Counted from the first letter of the stretch, positions 1 to 9,743 are shown. The stretch is 64,000 nucleotides of DNA from Desulfarculales bacterium UBA702 (GCA_002298165.1 DBMI01000028.1:62001-126000), one strand, 5' to 3'. The notes: generated by a model not told the origin, from the sequence alone. A program made the numbers and translations.

Positions 1-2407
1 TCAGAGAGACAAGCGTAAGCTTTAGGCTTTTGAAGGTAAGGGTAAGTAGTATCGAGATTGCAATCAAGGCATAAACCGATGCAGTTACCGAAGCTTTCTT
101 GAAAGCGGACGAAAAAACATAAAGAGAAACGGGATCGCCGACAGCATCGGGTTCAACTTTTCGAATATCCGTCACAAAGCGGGTAAGAGCGCCTTCATCC
201 CAGATCGATTCTTTGGGGTATATTCGGATAAGGTACTGGTTTTCCCTGTAAAACTGCTCCTTTAGCTCGGATGGTATGTCTTCTATACGCATCGGAGGAG
301 CAGAGGAGCTTTCTTTAAGGAGGCTCCATTTATCGACAATATCCTCCTTGAAGCGCTGCCGGTAGTCTTGAAGATCTTTAAGCGAATCCGGCCGATTTTT
401 AAGCGATTGATTCACTTTGCCTATCAGGTTTTTCACATTCGCCATCTGCTCGACAAGGGGTTTCGAGGCTCCCCACTTGTCCGCCTGATCATCCTGCATT
501 TTGAAGCTGATTCTCTCCAGTGTCTCCGACAGTTCCTTTTGATAAAGCGTGCGGGATTTTGGGTCGATCATATTGGAGGCGCTCGCGTAAAAGGTACCTT
601 CGTGCAGTCTGTGGTTCGACTGGTCGAGTTCGGGTACCGAGGCGAGAATAGACCGGAGAACCGGTATTTTTTCTTCCTGGTGATCGGGGAGTAGACCGAA
701 AACCGTAGCAACATCAGAGACGGAGGGTAGGGCCTTCAATCTTTTAGAGGCGGCCAAAGCCTCTTCAGGCGAACTGGCGAAGGCCGCTGCGGAGATTATG
801 GAATGCTCCGAGTTTTCAACGAGCAGTTTTTCCCAGTATACCGCTTCGGCATTCTCCGATTGGAGTCGCAGTGGATTTAAGTCGAACTTGACCCTCGAGG
901 CGCCGTAAGATCCGGCAACGATAAAGATCAATGCGCAAACCAGAACAGTTTTAACACCGGTGCGGCTAAGCCGCAGGAGATCCTGCCTGACGCCATAGCC
1001 CAGTCCGGCTCTTCTCAAAACCGGCCGTTCCTGTGCTAAGTAGTAGCTAAGTGAAGGGAGCACCGTGAAATCAGCCAACAGGGTCAAAAGAATTCCCATT
1101 CCGGTGATCATGCCGAGTTCCATTAAGCCGCGAAAACCGGTCAGAATAAAAGGGAGAAATGAAAAGGCGGTGCTCAGGCCAGCAAGAAAAATTCCGGGGC
1201 CGGAGGTGCTCATGACCTGATGGATTACAGCTCTCCTTCCGGCGTTTGTCTTGTCTCTTTCTTCTTCGAACCGCGCAAACCAGTGGATTGCATAGTCAAC
1301 GCCCAGTCCGCTCAGCAACGGGGCGAACACAATTGACAAGATATTGAGGTGCCCAATGAATATTGCCGTCCACCCAAAAGTCCAGCACAGGCCCACGGCA
1401 AGCGAGATCATAATTATCAAAGGATGCCGCAGACCCCGGAAGAAGATAACCATCAGCAGAAGGACCCCGGTCAAAGACAGCCAGGTCGCCATGGTCATAT
1501 CCTTCATTGCCGTATGCATTTCGTCATTATTAAGCGCTTCCTGGCCGGTAACGCCGGCCTGAACATCGCCGAACGAGCCGGCCTGAAGATCCCGGATAAG
1601 TTTTCTCAGCTCCGTAAGCGATGTCTGTGTCTTGCTCACTCCCTCCTTTATTTTTTTCGGCATTACGGCGGCGACCAGGAATTTCTTCTTTGCTTCCCAT
1701 AGGTACCCCTCTTTTTCGAGGTCCCATGCACTGCTGTTGAAAAAAGAAGACCAGGGTGAAACATACCGGTGTGATCCGTCCAGGTATTGCGAAAGACCAT
1801 CGAGGACCTTAATCATGAAACCGAGATCCATCGGTTCCTGGTGCTTTGCAGGCGTACTCTGATCGTCGCTTTCGTCGAGAAATCCGGTAAAGAATTCCCC
1901 AACCATTCGAGATGCCATCTCCTTGTTTACGAGCTTAAAAAAGGCCAATAGATCAGGATCTTCGGCCAATTTCTGCACCATGTCCGAATGGTCTTCAATT
2001 CTCTGCCTTATGCCTTCGAGTTCTTCTTTGTCCAGGTAGTAAAGAACCCATTTTTTGAACTTATCAGGGTCAATCCTGTAGAAAATATCCTGGAAATATT
2101 GCGGTTCGCTTTGAACCCTGTTGGCCAATTCCTTCATGAATTCAATGCTTCGGCTTTGGGAGGGACCGCGAACTACGACAGCGAAGGTGGTCTTGCCGTT
2201 GAAATTGAAAGGTTCGAGCTTATCCTGGAGTGCAATTAGAGGGTGTTTGGTGGAAATTAGTTCAAGCTGGTCCGTCTGGACCTGCAGCAGAGCGACTGCC
2301 GCCCAAAGGGAAGCAATGACTGTGAGAAGTGTCATTGCCAGAATAAAACGTGGCCTGGGAAGTACCCAGGCCATCCACCTGCGAAGAAATCCGTTGATGA
2401 ACCCCAA
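1..2407 (-). CDS. hpnN: HpnN-type RND/MMPL exporter (partial, C-terminus outside window)
   Basis: An open frame of about 802 codons runs off the left edge. It encodes an inner-membrane RND exporter with the MMPL layout: an N-terminal membrane segment, a large periplasmic loop (about residues 40-270), a block of membrane helices including the conserved stretch GLGVDYAIHWFARF, then a second periplasmic loop and a second helix block that is cut off. HpnN proteins move hopanoids to the outer membrane; the assignment rests on overall resemblance and on hpnI/J/K genes in the same window. There is no ATG at the natural N-terminus. I chose TTG at 2407; an in-frame ATG at 2374 is the alternative. About 70 residues are probably missing. 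A TolC-like gene lies immediately upstream on the same strand and could be its outer membrane partner. Confidence 0.82.
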   Translation of the reverse strand, partial: MGFINGFLRRWMAWVLPRPRFILAMTLLTVIASLWAAVALLQVQTDQLELISTKHPLIALQDKLEPFNFNGKTTFAVVVRGPSQSRSIEFMKELANRVQSEPQYFQDIFYRIDPDKFKKWVLYYLDKEELEGIRQRIEDHSDMVQKLAEDPDLLAFFKLVNKEMASRMVGEFFTGFLDESDDQSTPAKHQEPMDLGFMIKVLDGLSQYLDGSHRYVSPWSSFFNSSAWDLEKEGYLWEAKKKFLVAAVMPKKIKEGVSKTQTSLTELRKLIRDLQAGSFGDVQAGVTGQEALNNDEMHTAMKDMTMATWLSLTGVLLLMVIFFRGLRHPLIIMISLAVGLCWTFGWTAIFIGHLNILSIVFAPLLSGLGVDYAIHWFARFEEERDKTNAGRRAVIHQVMSTSGPGIFLAGLSTAFSFLPFILTGFRGLMELGMITGMGILLTLLADFTVLPSLSYYLAQERPVLRRAGLGYGVRQDLLRLSRTGVKTVLVCALIFIVAGSYGASRVKFDLNPLRLQSENAEAVYWEKLLVENSEHSIISAAAFASSPEEALAASKRLKALPSVSDVATVFGLLPDHQEEKIPVLRSILASVPELDQSNHRLHEGTFYASASNMIDPKSRTLYQKELSETLERISFKMQDDQADKWGASKPLVEQMANVKNLIGKVNQSLKNRPDSLKDLQDYRQRFKEDIVDKWSLLKESSSAPPMRIEDIPSELKEQFYRENQYLIRIYPKESIWDEGALTRFVTDIRKVEPDAVGDPVSLYVFSSAFKKASVTASVYALIAISILLTLTFKSLKLTLVSL

Positions 2408-2486
2408 CTTTATATCCTGTGGTCGAAAACTTGTTGCCCCTTTAATAGGGGCAAAACCTGCATCTCCTTAGAGTTTAACCGTTATC

Positions 2487-3878
2487 TCATCTTTGGCCAA
2501 CCGCGTACTCGAGTCTTGCGAGCGCTACGTGGTAGTTGTAAAGGGCCCGGAGGTACTCGCCCTGATTTTTCCCGTACCGGTCGATCGCGTCAAACATGTC
2601 CCTCGCAGTGCCTGTTCCAACATCGAAATTTGAAAATGCGGTTACAATCCAACGCCTAGACCCTATGGCCGCCTGCTGGTATGCCTGGTAACCTACTTCC
2701 GCTTCTCTTGCGTCCTGGTAGTATTTCATCACTTCAAGCGGTATGAACCTTACTGCCTGATCTCGTTGTTGAGCGGTTTTGAGGTATGCGGCCTTGGCTT
2801 TGTCGAGTTTTCCCTTGGTTATTCCAAGATCGAAGTGCCATTCCGCCCCGGCAACGACTCCTGCATAGGCGTGATTGAACTCGTCGCCAAAGTAGGCCAC
2901 ATCCAGGTTATCTCGATTAGGAGCTCCAGCAACCGATCCCACAACCGCCAGGCCAAAGGACGGATAAAAATCCGCTTTTGCCGCTTCCATCAATTTTCTG
3001 CGCGCTTCAACGCCCTTTTTCACCTGTGTGAACTCGGGGCGATTCGCAAGTGCCATCTGCACGTACTCTTCCTCTGGGGCCAGGTGTCTCGGCTCCCTGG
3101 GAAGCTCGGTTTTGTCGATGCGAAAATCCTCGTTTTCCGGGATCCCGGCAAATCTCTTAAGCGACTGGTAGGCGAGGTGAGATCCGGTAGTTGCCTTGAT
3201 CTCGAATGCTTTAACTTCAGCTGAAAATGCATCCAACCGATAAAGATCACTCTGATCGGCGTTTGTTGCCTTCATCTCAATCAGTCGCCTGATACGCGAC
3301 CCCGCATCCTTTATGAAATCATCGGCTTCTCCCGCTGCCTTTTTTCCCTGGCCGGCAATGAGATAAGCGTAGTAGAGTTCCTTCATTTGCAGGACAACCT
3401 CGTTTCGCACTTTATTTTTTCCCGCAATTTGCGCTTCCACTCCAAGTGCGGCGGCATCCCTGCGATTGGATATTTTGCCGAAGGTATAAAGAGGTTGCTC
3501 GATCGTGAAATCGAGTCGCCCGAACACGGTTATAGCGCTGCTGTTGAAGTTTGGTGGATCCTTGATCCTGCCGATCATCGTGACGGGATCGACTACTACT
3601 ATCGGCTCTTTTGCCTCATCAACCGGGCCGACAATACCCCGCAAGTCCATCTGCGGCAGCATCCCTGCTTTGGCCATTTTTAGATCAGCCTTGGCGGAAA
3701 CCACTTCCAGGTCGGCAATTTTGAGTTCGGGACTTGTCGCAACTGCCATCTCGATCAACTGGTCAAGAGTTAATACTTTTTGCTCCGCACCCAAGGCCCC
3801 GGAACAGAAAATGGTCAGGATCAAAACAAGCGGGAGACCAGCTTTCACATACTTCCGTAACTGAAAGTACTTTGCCAT
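2487..3878 (-). CDS. TolC-family outer membrane efflux protein
   Basis: A protein of 463 residues with a signal peptide (basic start MAKYFQLRKY, hydrophobic core, likely cut after GALGA), then two repeated outer membrane efflux protein domains rich in Ala, Lys and Glu heptads, as expected for a trimeric periplasmic tunnel and barrel. The reading frame extends further upstream, but the start at 3878 has AAGGAAGG seven bases before the ATG and begins exactly at the signal peptide, so I use it. It sits about 80 bases upstream of the HpnN-like exporter on the same strand, which suggests one transcript and a joint export function. No periplasmic adaptor gene is next to it. The substrate is unknown. 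Confidence 0.85.
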   Translation of the reverse strand: MAKYFQLRKYVKAGLPLVLILTIFCSGALGAEQKVLTLDQLIEMAVATSPELKIADLEVVSAKADLKMAKAGMLPQMDLRGIVGPVDEAKEPIVVVDPVTMIGRIKDPPNFNSSAITVFGRLDFTIEQPLYTFGKISNRRDAAALGVEAQIAGKNKVRNEVVLQMKELYYAYLIAGQGKKAAGEADDFIKDAGSRIRRLIEMKATNADQSDLYRLDAFSAEVKAFEIKATTGSHLAYQSLKRFAGIPENEDFRIDKTELPREPRHLAPEEEYVQMALANRPEFTQVKKGVEARRKLMEAAKADFYPSFGLAVVGSVAGAPNRDNLDVAYFGDEFNHAYAGVVAGAEWHFDLGITKGKLDKAKAAYLKTAQQRDQAVRFIPLEVMKYYQDAREAEVGYQAYQQAAIGSRRWIVTAFSNFDVGTGTARDMFDAIDRYGKNQGEYLRALYNYHVALARLEYAVGQR

Positions 3879-4170
3879 CGTGCAACCTTCCTTTGATAAT
3901 AATTGTCCGGGTACAATTCGCGATCTTATACAGTAGATGAAGGTAATAGAAGCAATAGTGCCTGCTGCCCCAACGATCACATCAAGGTAATACTTGTATA
4001 GTGAATTCAATAGATGGAGCAAGAAAAAACAGCCCTTACCCCAGTTCGGCATAAACTCCGGAAAGGCTTGACATTAACCGTCGTCTCTGATACCCAGCCT
4101 CTTCCCCTTTTTAATTTTTTCACTATCAGTCATTTTCGGAAGATTTCCGGAATACAACAAGAAAATTCGA

Positions 4171-5052
4171 ATGGAACGTAAACTTATCGTAAATGCTGAT
4201 GATTTTGGGCTTACAGCGGGGGTGAACGCGGCGGTTGCCGAGTGTTGCGAACGCGGGGTGCTGCGGAGCGCAACTATAATGGCAAATGCCCCGGCCTTCG
4301 ACGATGCGGTTAAGATTGCAAAGGGACGTAAAAATTTGGGAGTTGGGATTCATTTCGTGCTCACCAGGTTTCAGCCTTTATCCGAGACGGCCAAACTCCC
4401 TGAACTCACCGGCCGCAATGGAGCGCTCCCATCCGGTCCAGGCGAATTGCTCAAAATCGCTTTGTCGCGAAGGGGCGTCAGAGACGAACTTAGAAGAGAG
4501 CTTTTCGCCCAGGCTGAGCGGGTATTCGATTCTGGAATTATCCCCACTCATTTCGATTCTCACAAACACGTGCATATCATTCCGGCAGTCCTTGAAATCA
4601 TGATTGAGATCGCGAGGCGCTGGTCGGTTAAGTGGATACGTGATCCATTCGAATCACCCGCAGGGTTAATGTTCCTTTTCGACATGGAAAAGGGTAAAAG
4701 AGGGCAGTTTATCAGGCAGTACGCGGCGGCTCTTTGCACTTCCCCAGCCCGTTTGGCTTTCCATTCTCTGATGAGTGGCAGTGGGATCTGCAGCCCCGAT
4801 TATTTTCATGGCATCTCAGCAACCGGTTTAATGACCCGGAAGTTCATCAGGCGCTTCTCAGAAAGAGTGAAGCCCGGCATAAACGAGTTGATGACTCATC
4901 CCGGCTATGTGGACGATGATCTTAAAATTCTCGGTACGCGACTGATTGAATCTCGGGCAAGAGAAAAGGAAATCGTCGCATCAGAAGAGCTAAAAGAGCT
5001 TCTTCAGAGAAATAGTATTATTATCAGCAACTTCGGAGAGGTAAACAAGTGA
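4171..5052 (+). CDS. YdjC/ChbG/HpnK-family carbohydrate deacetylase
   Basis: A protein of 293 residues of the YdjC family (metal-dependent deacetylases of N-acetylated sugars; HpnK of hopanoid synthesis is a member). The metal and catalytic motifs are present: NADDFG at residues 8-13, DSHKHVH at 129-135, and a C-terminal MTHPGY. It ends by overlapping the next gene by four bases (GTGA), so it is translationally coupled to a polyprenyl-phosphate-type glycosyltransferase. The pair may make and then deacetylate a lipid-linked amino sugar. A second YdjC protein, more clearly HpnK by context, lies at 19096-19956. The ribosome binding site is weak. The family is secure; the exact substrate is not known. 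Confidence 0.85.
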   Translation: MERKLIVNADDFGLTAGVNAAVAECCERGVLRSATIMANAPAFDDAVKIAKGRKNLGVGIHFVLTRFQPLSETAKLPELTGRNGALPSGPGELLKIALSRRGVRDELRRELFAQAERVFDSGIIPTHFDSHKHVHIIPAVLEIMIEIARRWSVKWIRDPFESPAGLMFLFDMEKGKRGQFIRQYAAALCTSPARLAFHSLMSGSGICSPDYFHGISATGLMTRKFIRRFSERVKPGINELMTHPGYVDDDLKILGTRLIESRAREKEIVASEELKELLQRNSIIISNFGEVNK

Positions 5053-6059
5053 GCGGCAATAATCCAATCGTATCAACCCAGCCCCCGGGGCATGAAACTC
5101 TCAATATTCCCGCGGTATCGGTCGTAATTCCGCTTCATAACGAAGCGACTACTTTAAATGAACTCTACCAGCGCGTCCGGACCACTATGGAGCAGTGTGC
5201 CAAATCCTGGGAACTAGTCCTCATAAACGACGGCAGCACCGACGATACCCCCCGGATACTGGATTCACTCTATAAGAAAGATCCGCGGGTGCTTGTTGTG
5301 CATCTTCGAAGAAATTACGGTCAGACTCCGGCGCTGATGGCCGGTTTTCACCATGCATGCGGCGAAATAATAGTATCTCTTGACGGCGACTTGCAGCATG
5401 CCCCAGAGGAGATCCCCAATTTTCTAAACAAAATTGGAGAAGGATACGACATGGTTTCGGGCTGGAGGACGGCACGCTCCGATGCGCTCCTTACTCGGAC
5501 CATTCCCTCTCGAATAGCAAACTGGCTCATAGCAAAAGTTTCAGGCGTGGATGTTCACGATTTCGGGACCACTTTCAAGGCCTATAGGCGGGAAGTCCTT
5601 GCGGACCTGCACCTATATGGCGACCTTCATCGCTTCGTACCCGCCCTTATCGCACTCAACGGGGCGAGGATAGTTGAAATTCCGATTAAAGACATGGGAA
5701 GAAATCAGGGGAAGTCCCATTATGGTCTTTCAAGGACCTTCCGGGTGGCATTCGATCTATTGACAGTCGGTTTTCTGCGCCGGTACATGACCCGGCCACT
5801 GCATTTTTTCGGAAAAATCTTTCTTGGAGCTTTCGGGCTTTCCGGTCTTATCGGCCTTTTCCTGGCCTATCGGAAATTCATAATCGGTATAGACATCTTC
5901 CAGGCCCACGGACCCCTTGCGCTTCTCGGATCGGTTCTAATGCTCACATCGGTCCAATTCCTAGCGATTGGATTGCTTGGCGAAATACTAATGCGAATCT
6001 ATTTCGAGTCACAGGGTAAAAGAATCTATTCGGTAAGGGAGGTCTGCAGGAGCAAGTAG
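5049..6059 (+). CDS. Family 2 glycosyltransferase, dolichol/undecaprenyl-phosphate sugar transferase type
   Basis: A protein of 336 residues starting at a GTG that overlaps the stop of the YdjC gene. The GT-A domain has VSVVIPLHNE near residue 23, DGSTDDT at 61-67, DGDLQ at 112-116 and the FKAYRR stretch typical of DPM1/ArnC/CsbB enzymes. Two C-terminal membrane helices follow (about 250-275 and 285-315). Such enzymes transfer a sugar from a nucleotide donor to a polyprenyl phosphate at the cytoplasmic face of the inner membrane. Coupling to a deacetylase recalls the ArnC-ArnD logic of lipid A modification and suggests an amino sugar product. The acceptor lipid and the sugar cannot be told from sequence. 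Confidence 0.88.
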   Translation: MSGNNPIVSTQPPGHETLNIPAVSVVIPLHNEATTLNELYQRVRTTMEQCAKSWELVLINDGSTDDTPRILDSLYKKDPRVLVVHLRRNYGQTPALMAGFHHACGEIIVSLDGDLQHAPEEIPNFLNKIGEGYDMVSGWRTARSDALLTRTIPSRIANWLIAKVSGVDVHDFGTTFKAYRREVLADLHLYGDLHRFVPALIALNGARIVEIPIKDMGRNQGKSHYGLSRTFRVAFDLLTVGFLRRYMTRPLHFFGKIFLGAFGLSGLIGLFLAYRKFIIGIDIFQAHGPLALLGSVLMLTSVQFLAIGLLGEILMRIYFESQGKRIYSVREVCRSK

Positions 6060-6133
6060 CGCATGGTTTTGTAAACAGGAGAACTGGCGCCAAAGGTCCG
6101 CAAGCCCCAATATTCCGGGCAAGGCTTTCTCCT

Positions 6134-6397
6134 TTATGCTTCGATAGCAGTATGTCGGGAAATGACCGTATAATCCGCGCAATTCTCTTTTTCACGTTCG
6201 CTTACAAAATTCATGTCTTTGAGCTTATTGACCGGGCAGAGATACTCGCACCCCCTGGAATCCGTTACCCGCAGCATCTCCGAACCTTTGCCGGAGCGTG
6301 ACTGCGCTGCCTCTGAAGGTTTTTTCCTTTCCTCCAGGAACTCGAATATCCCAAGAGTTCTCAAAACGAGCTTATTCATCTTTTCCTTGGCATCCAT
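6134..6397 (-). CDS. Small hypothetical protein with paired cysteines
   Basis: An 87-residue protein that I do not recognise. AAGGA lies nine bases upstream of its ATG. The N-terminal half is charged and helical; the C-terminal half has GCEYLCPVNK and a further Cys near residue 73, which could bind a metal or form a disulfide, though the motif matches no family I can name. There is no signal peptide or membrane segment. It converges with the glycosyltransferase on its low-coordinate side and is followed upstream on the same strand by another unknown small gene about 85 bases away. Confidence 0.55.
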   Translation of the reverse strand: MDAKEKMNKLVLRTLGIFEFLEERKKPSEAAQSRSGKGSEMLRVTDSRGCEYLCPVNKLKDMNFVSEREKENCADYTVISRHTAIEA

Positions 6398-6482
6398 AGC
6401 AGGTATCCTTCATGAAGAAACATTCTTGAAAAAAAGGTAACCACTCGGATGGGAAACGCTATCAAAAAGTCGTGATTCTTGA

Positions 6483-6893
6483 TTATCTCTCAAACGGCTT
6501 TAAGTGCAGGTGCTGTATTTCTTCATTGAGAAAGAATCTGCTCTCCTGGACTTTTTTCTCGAGCGGCCCCGTTGTCAGAATCAGCTTGTTTTGGGCTGCA
6601 AAGCTGTTGAGGGTTTTGACGGCGGGAAGGGTAACGAGTGTATCGATGCAAACGGCGTAAACGATTTCGTTATCCTTGTTTACCGCTATTAAATCGACAG
6701 GCCGTTCGATAATTCGCGGCGGTACATAGTCAGCAACTGTCTTGAATCCAAGTTCACGGACAATTTGGAACAGGTGGCATTGGAGGGTCCGGTGGACTGC
6801 GCGGTCGCTTCTGAATGGCTTGGGAATCGCACGCCAGGCATCTTCAAGTTTCTCTTTCCACTGCAAAGGGTTTATATCCTTTTCTTCGCTCAT
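6483..6893 (-). CDS. Hypothetical protein, 136 residues
   Basis: Unrecognised soluble protein. A good Shine-Dalgarno sequence (GGAGG, six bases before ATG) supports the start. The middle and end (ERPVDLIAVNKDNEIVYAVC, then LNSFAAQNKLILTTG) look like an alpha/beta fold with D and E placed as in small nuclease-like or NERD/restriction-like folds, but the similarity is too weak to assign. No signal peptide or membrane segment. It lies 84 bases downstream of the M24 peptidase gene on the same strand and could be the last gene of that run. Confidence 0.6.
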   Translation of the reverse strand: MSEEKDINPLQWKEKLEDAWRAIPKPFRSDRAVHRTLQCHLFQIVRELGFKTVADYVPPRIIERPVDLIAVNKDNEIVYAVCIDTLVTLPAVKTLNSFAAQNKLILTTGPLEKKVQESRFFLNEEIQHLHLKPFER

Positions 6894-6977
6894 GAGAACC
6901 TCCGACTAAACCATTATTTGAGAAGACGAGATGTTGATTGACTTATTCAGAGTTCCTGGAATCCCGAATTCAAAATC

Positions 6978-8171
6978 CTAAATAATAACCATTTCCTCAC
7001 TGGTTGGCGTGAGCGATTCGATGCCATTGGCAGTTACAAGGTAGGTATTCTCCAGTCCGGCTAGTCCCTCGCCGGGGATTAACACCTTCGGCTCGAAAGC
7101 GAATATCATTCCCTCGCTGAGTACGAATTTTTGTCCATCCGCGATGAACGGAAACTCGTCGATCTCTATCCCAAGTCCGTGGCCTACAAACGAAATTCTT
7201 GGGTCCGTATAGCCCATGAACCATTTTGCCCAACCTGCCTCTTCGGCCCAACCTATTACCTGCCGGTATATGTCGCCCGCGACCGAACCAGGGCCGGCAA
7301 TCGCCCGCAGCCTTTGGTGGACGGTCTTGGTAAATTCGTAAGCCTTGCTGAGATTTTGTGGCGGCACACCAATGCAGTAGTTCCTCGTCATGTCGTTTAA
7401 ATATCCATCTTTGCAGATGGCCAAATCGACACTGACTACTTCACCCTCCTGAATTTCGCGTTCCCCGGCACCCTGGCCGAAGGAAGGAGTTATACCTGGA
7501 CCACCGGTGGGAGTATCGCTGTACGAGGGTAGAGCGGCACTGGCCCCTGAAAGAATATGCCCGAAGCTCATCTCGATGTTGAATGACCGGGTGCGTACAA
7601 ATCCGGTATTTCCGGCCTTTCTTGCGATCGTTTCGAGTTCGGCCATCAAGACCAGTTCGCTTTTACCGCGTTTGAGCAGATGCGGAACCGCATCGTGGAC
7701 CATGATCGATACTCTGCCGGCCTCGCGAAGCATTTCGATCTCCCACGGCGATTTTATCATGCGGACCTGACGAATAAGAGGGCTGACGTCGATTATGCGC
7801 TGGCGCGGGAACACTTTTTCGTCGTAGAGAAAGAAAAGATTTGCCGGGATAACATCCAGTTCGAATCCGATTACCTCCGGCTCGTTTGAACCACATGCAT
7901 CAAAGAGCACCTGCCGGAGTTCGCTTAAACTTCTGAGGGGAACTATTGGCCTGAGAGGGGAGTCGGCAAGCGCCCTCTCCAGGCTGCGGCGCACGAGAAA
8001 AACTGGGTTGCCGGATGCAGGAATTACGAGATGCCCATCCTGGACAGTTCCGGTAAAGTAAAACAGGTCGGCATTTTGGCGTACCACTGCCGCAGCCACT
8101 CCGCTTTTGGATAATAACGCCTGGAAAATTGCCAGGCGGCTTGCTATTTCACTAGCTGGTACTTTTTGCAA
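6978..8171 (-). CDS. M24-family metallopeptidase (Xaa-Pro aminopeptidase-like)
   Basis: A 397-residue protein with the two-domain layout of proline dipeptidases and aminopeptidases P: an N-terminal creatinase-type domain (about 1-150) and a pita-bread catalytic domain. The five metal ligands can be placed: Asp in VSVDLAICKDGY, Asp in LNDMTRNY, His in FVGHGLGIE, Glu in FAFEPKV and Glu in GLENTYLV. It probably removes N-terminal residues next to proline in the cytoplasm. The start is TTG at 8171 with AAGGG seven bases upstream. It begins 18 bases after the EmrB-like exporter stop and is probably the last catalytic gene of that operon; the functional link is unclear. Confidence 0.88.
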   Translation of the reverse strand: MQKVPASEIASRLAIFQALLSKSGVAAAVVRQNADLFYFTGTVQDGHLVIPASGNPVFLVRRSLERALADSPLRPIVPLRSLSELRQVLFDACGSNEPEVIGFELDVIPANLFFLYDEKVFPRQRIIDVSPLIRQVRMIKSPWEIEMLREAGRVSIMVHDAVPHLLKRGKSELVLMAELETIARKAGNTGFVRTRSFNIEMSFGHILSGASAALPSYSDTPTGGPGITPSFGQGAGEREIQEGEVVSVDLAICKDGYLNDMTRNYCIGVPPQNLSKAYEFTKTVHQRLRAIAGPGSVAGDIYRQVIGWAEEAGWAKWFMGYTDPRISFVGHGLGIEIDEFPFIADGQKFVLSEGMIFAFEPKVLIPGEGLAGLENTYLVTANGIESLTPTSEEMVII

Positions 8172-8189
8172 GTTGTTCCCTTCAGTTCT

Positions 8190-9743
8190 CTAATGCATTC
8201 CTGCTTCCGGCGGCAGGGCCCCTTCTGATCGCCTGAGTAGAAAGGCAAGGGGTATCAGAATACCGGTTGCGATTGCAAGACAATAAAATGTATCGTTAAA
8301 AGCAAGCATGCTGGCCTGTCGCAGGACTTCCCTGTAAATAGTTCCAAGGGCTCCGGTAGTTCCCGGGATTTCCGGACGCACCTGGTGAAGGAAGGTGCCA
8401 AGGCGCTGATAGGCCTCCTGAAAAGCCGGATTGTACGGATTTATGTGCTCTGATATGAACGTCTGGTGAACCTGCGCGCGCTGGGACAAAATTGTCGTGC
8501 TTATCGCGACCCCGAAGCTGCCACCCAGATTTCTTAGAAGATTAAACACACCCGATGCATTTCCCATCTTCTCGACCGAGATATTGACGTATGCGGCCGT
8601 TGCCAAGGGCACGAAAAAAAAACCCAGACCAACGCCCTGCAGAAATCTCGGCAAGGCTACCGAGTAGAAATCAGCCTGCAAATTGAATTGGGCCATCTGC
8701 CACTGAGCGTATGAAGTGGTTGCCAGACCGACTATCAGCAGGTAGCGGGGCTTTACTCCCTTTTTCATCAAGGTTCCGGCAATCGGCATGACGAAAAAGC
8801 TCGATAATCCGCCCGGACCGAGTACTAGTCCAGCCCACAAAGCAGTGTATCCCATCAGTTGCTGCAGGTAGAGCGGCAATAGGACAATGCTTCCAAAAAG
8901 ACATAGAAAACCAAGGAACATGATCGCCGTACCAGCTGAAAAGCTCCGGTCCTTGAAAACCGTAAAGTCGATCACCGGGTGCTCCGACCTTAGTTCCACT
9001 ATCACAAGCAGTATCAGGGATACAGCGGCAACTATGCTAAGAATTATGATGAATTCAGATTGGAACCAATCCTCCCTCTCACCCTTGTCAAGGACGATTT
9101 GAAGGGCGCCAAGTCCAACGGTCAGAAGTGCAAGGCCCCATCTGTCAATTTTGAACACTTCACGTTTTATGTAGTAAGGATCGTGAATGAAAACCGCCGC
9201 CAAGATCACCGCAAGAATTCCAGCGGGAAGGTTAATGTAGAAAACCCAGCGCCAGGACCAGTTATCAGTGATCCAACCACCGACGACGGGCCCGATAATC
9301 GGGGCCATGACGACCCCCATGCCAAAAAGCGCCATCGCCATCCCATGTTCCTTCCTGGGAAATGTCTCCAGCAAGATGGCCTGAGAGAGTGGCTGAAGTC
9401 CTCCGCCGCCTATTCCCTGAAGTATTCTGGATATTATAAGAATCTGCAGGGTAGGAGCCGCACCACACAGGATCGAGGCAAAGGTAAAAAGGGAAAGCGA
9501 AAAGATCAGGTAGCGCTTCCTCCCGAAGACGCTCGAGAGCCAGCCGGTAATCGGGATGATAATGGCGTTGGAGACGAGATAGGATGTAAGGACCCAGGTT
9601 ACTTCGTCAACCCCGGCGTTCATACTTCCCTGTATGTGGGGGAGAGAGACGTTGACGACGCTTGTGTCCATGATCTCGATAAAAGTCGGGAGCATGACCG
9701 TTAATGCCACGATCCATTTGCTGACGTGAGGTGTCGGGTTCAT
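8190..9743 (-). CDS. emrB: EmrB/QacA-type DHA2 drug:proton antiporter
   Basis: A 517-residue major facilitator protein with about 14 membrane helices. DHA2 hallmarks are visible: the first-helix motif around IMDTSVVNVSLPHI, the GWLSSVFGRKR loop (motif A) and the SRILQGIGGGG stretch. Its ATG overlaps the stop of the EmrA-like adaptor by four bases (ATGA), so translation is coupled. With the adaptor and the TolC-like gene just upstream it forms a complete EmrAB-TolC-type tripartite pump spanning both membranes. Substrates are probably hydrophobic toxic compounds, but the sequence does not say which. Confidence 0.92.
   Translation of the reverse strand: MNPTPHVSKWIVALTVMLPTFIEIMDTSVVNVSLPHIQGSMNAGVDEVTWVLTSYLVSNAIIIPITGWLSSVFGRKRYLIFSLSLFTFASILCGAAPTLQILIISRILQGIGGGGLQPLSQAILLETFPRKEHGMAMALFGMGVVMAPIIGPVVGGWITDNWSWRWVFYINLPAGILAVILAAVFIHDPYYIKREVFKIDRWGLALLTVGLGALQIVLDKGEREDWFQSEFIIILSIVAAVSLILLVIVELRSEHPVIDFTVFKDRSFSAGTAIMFLGFLCLFGSIVLLPLYLQQLMGYTALWAGLVLGPGGLSSFFVMPIAGTLMKKGVKPRYLLIVGLATTSYAQWQMAQFNLQADFYSVALPRFLQGVGLGFFFVPLATAAYVNISVEKMGNASGVFNLLRNLGGSFGVAISTTILSQRAQVHQTFISEHINPYNPAFQEAYQRLGTFLHQVRPEIPGTTGALGTIYREVLRQASMLAFNDTFYCLAIATGILIPLAFLLRRSEGALPPEAGMH

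Noticed and set aside
9060..9704. 214-codon plus-strand frame inside emrB
   Set aside because: Antisense shadow of a clear membrane transporter; composition is highly polar and low in hydrophobic residues, with no family similarity.
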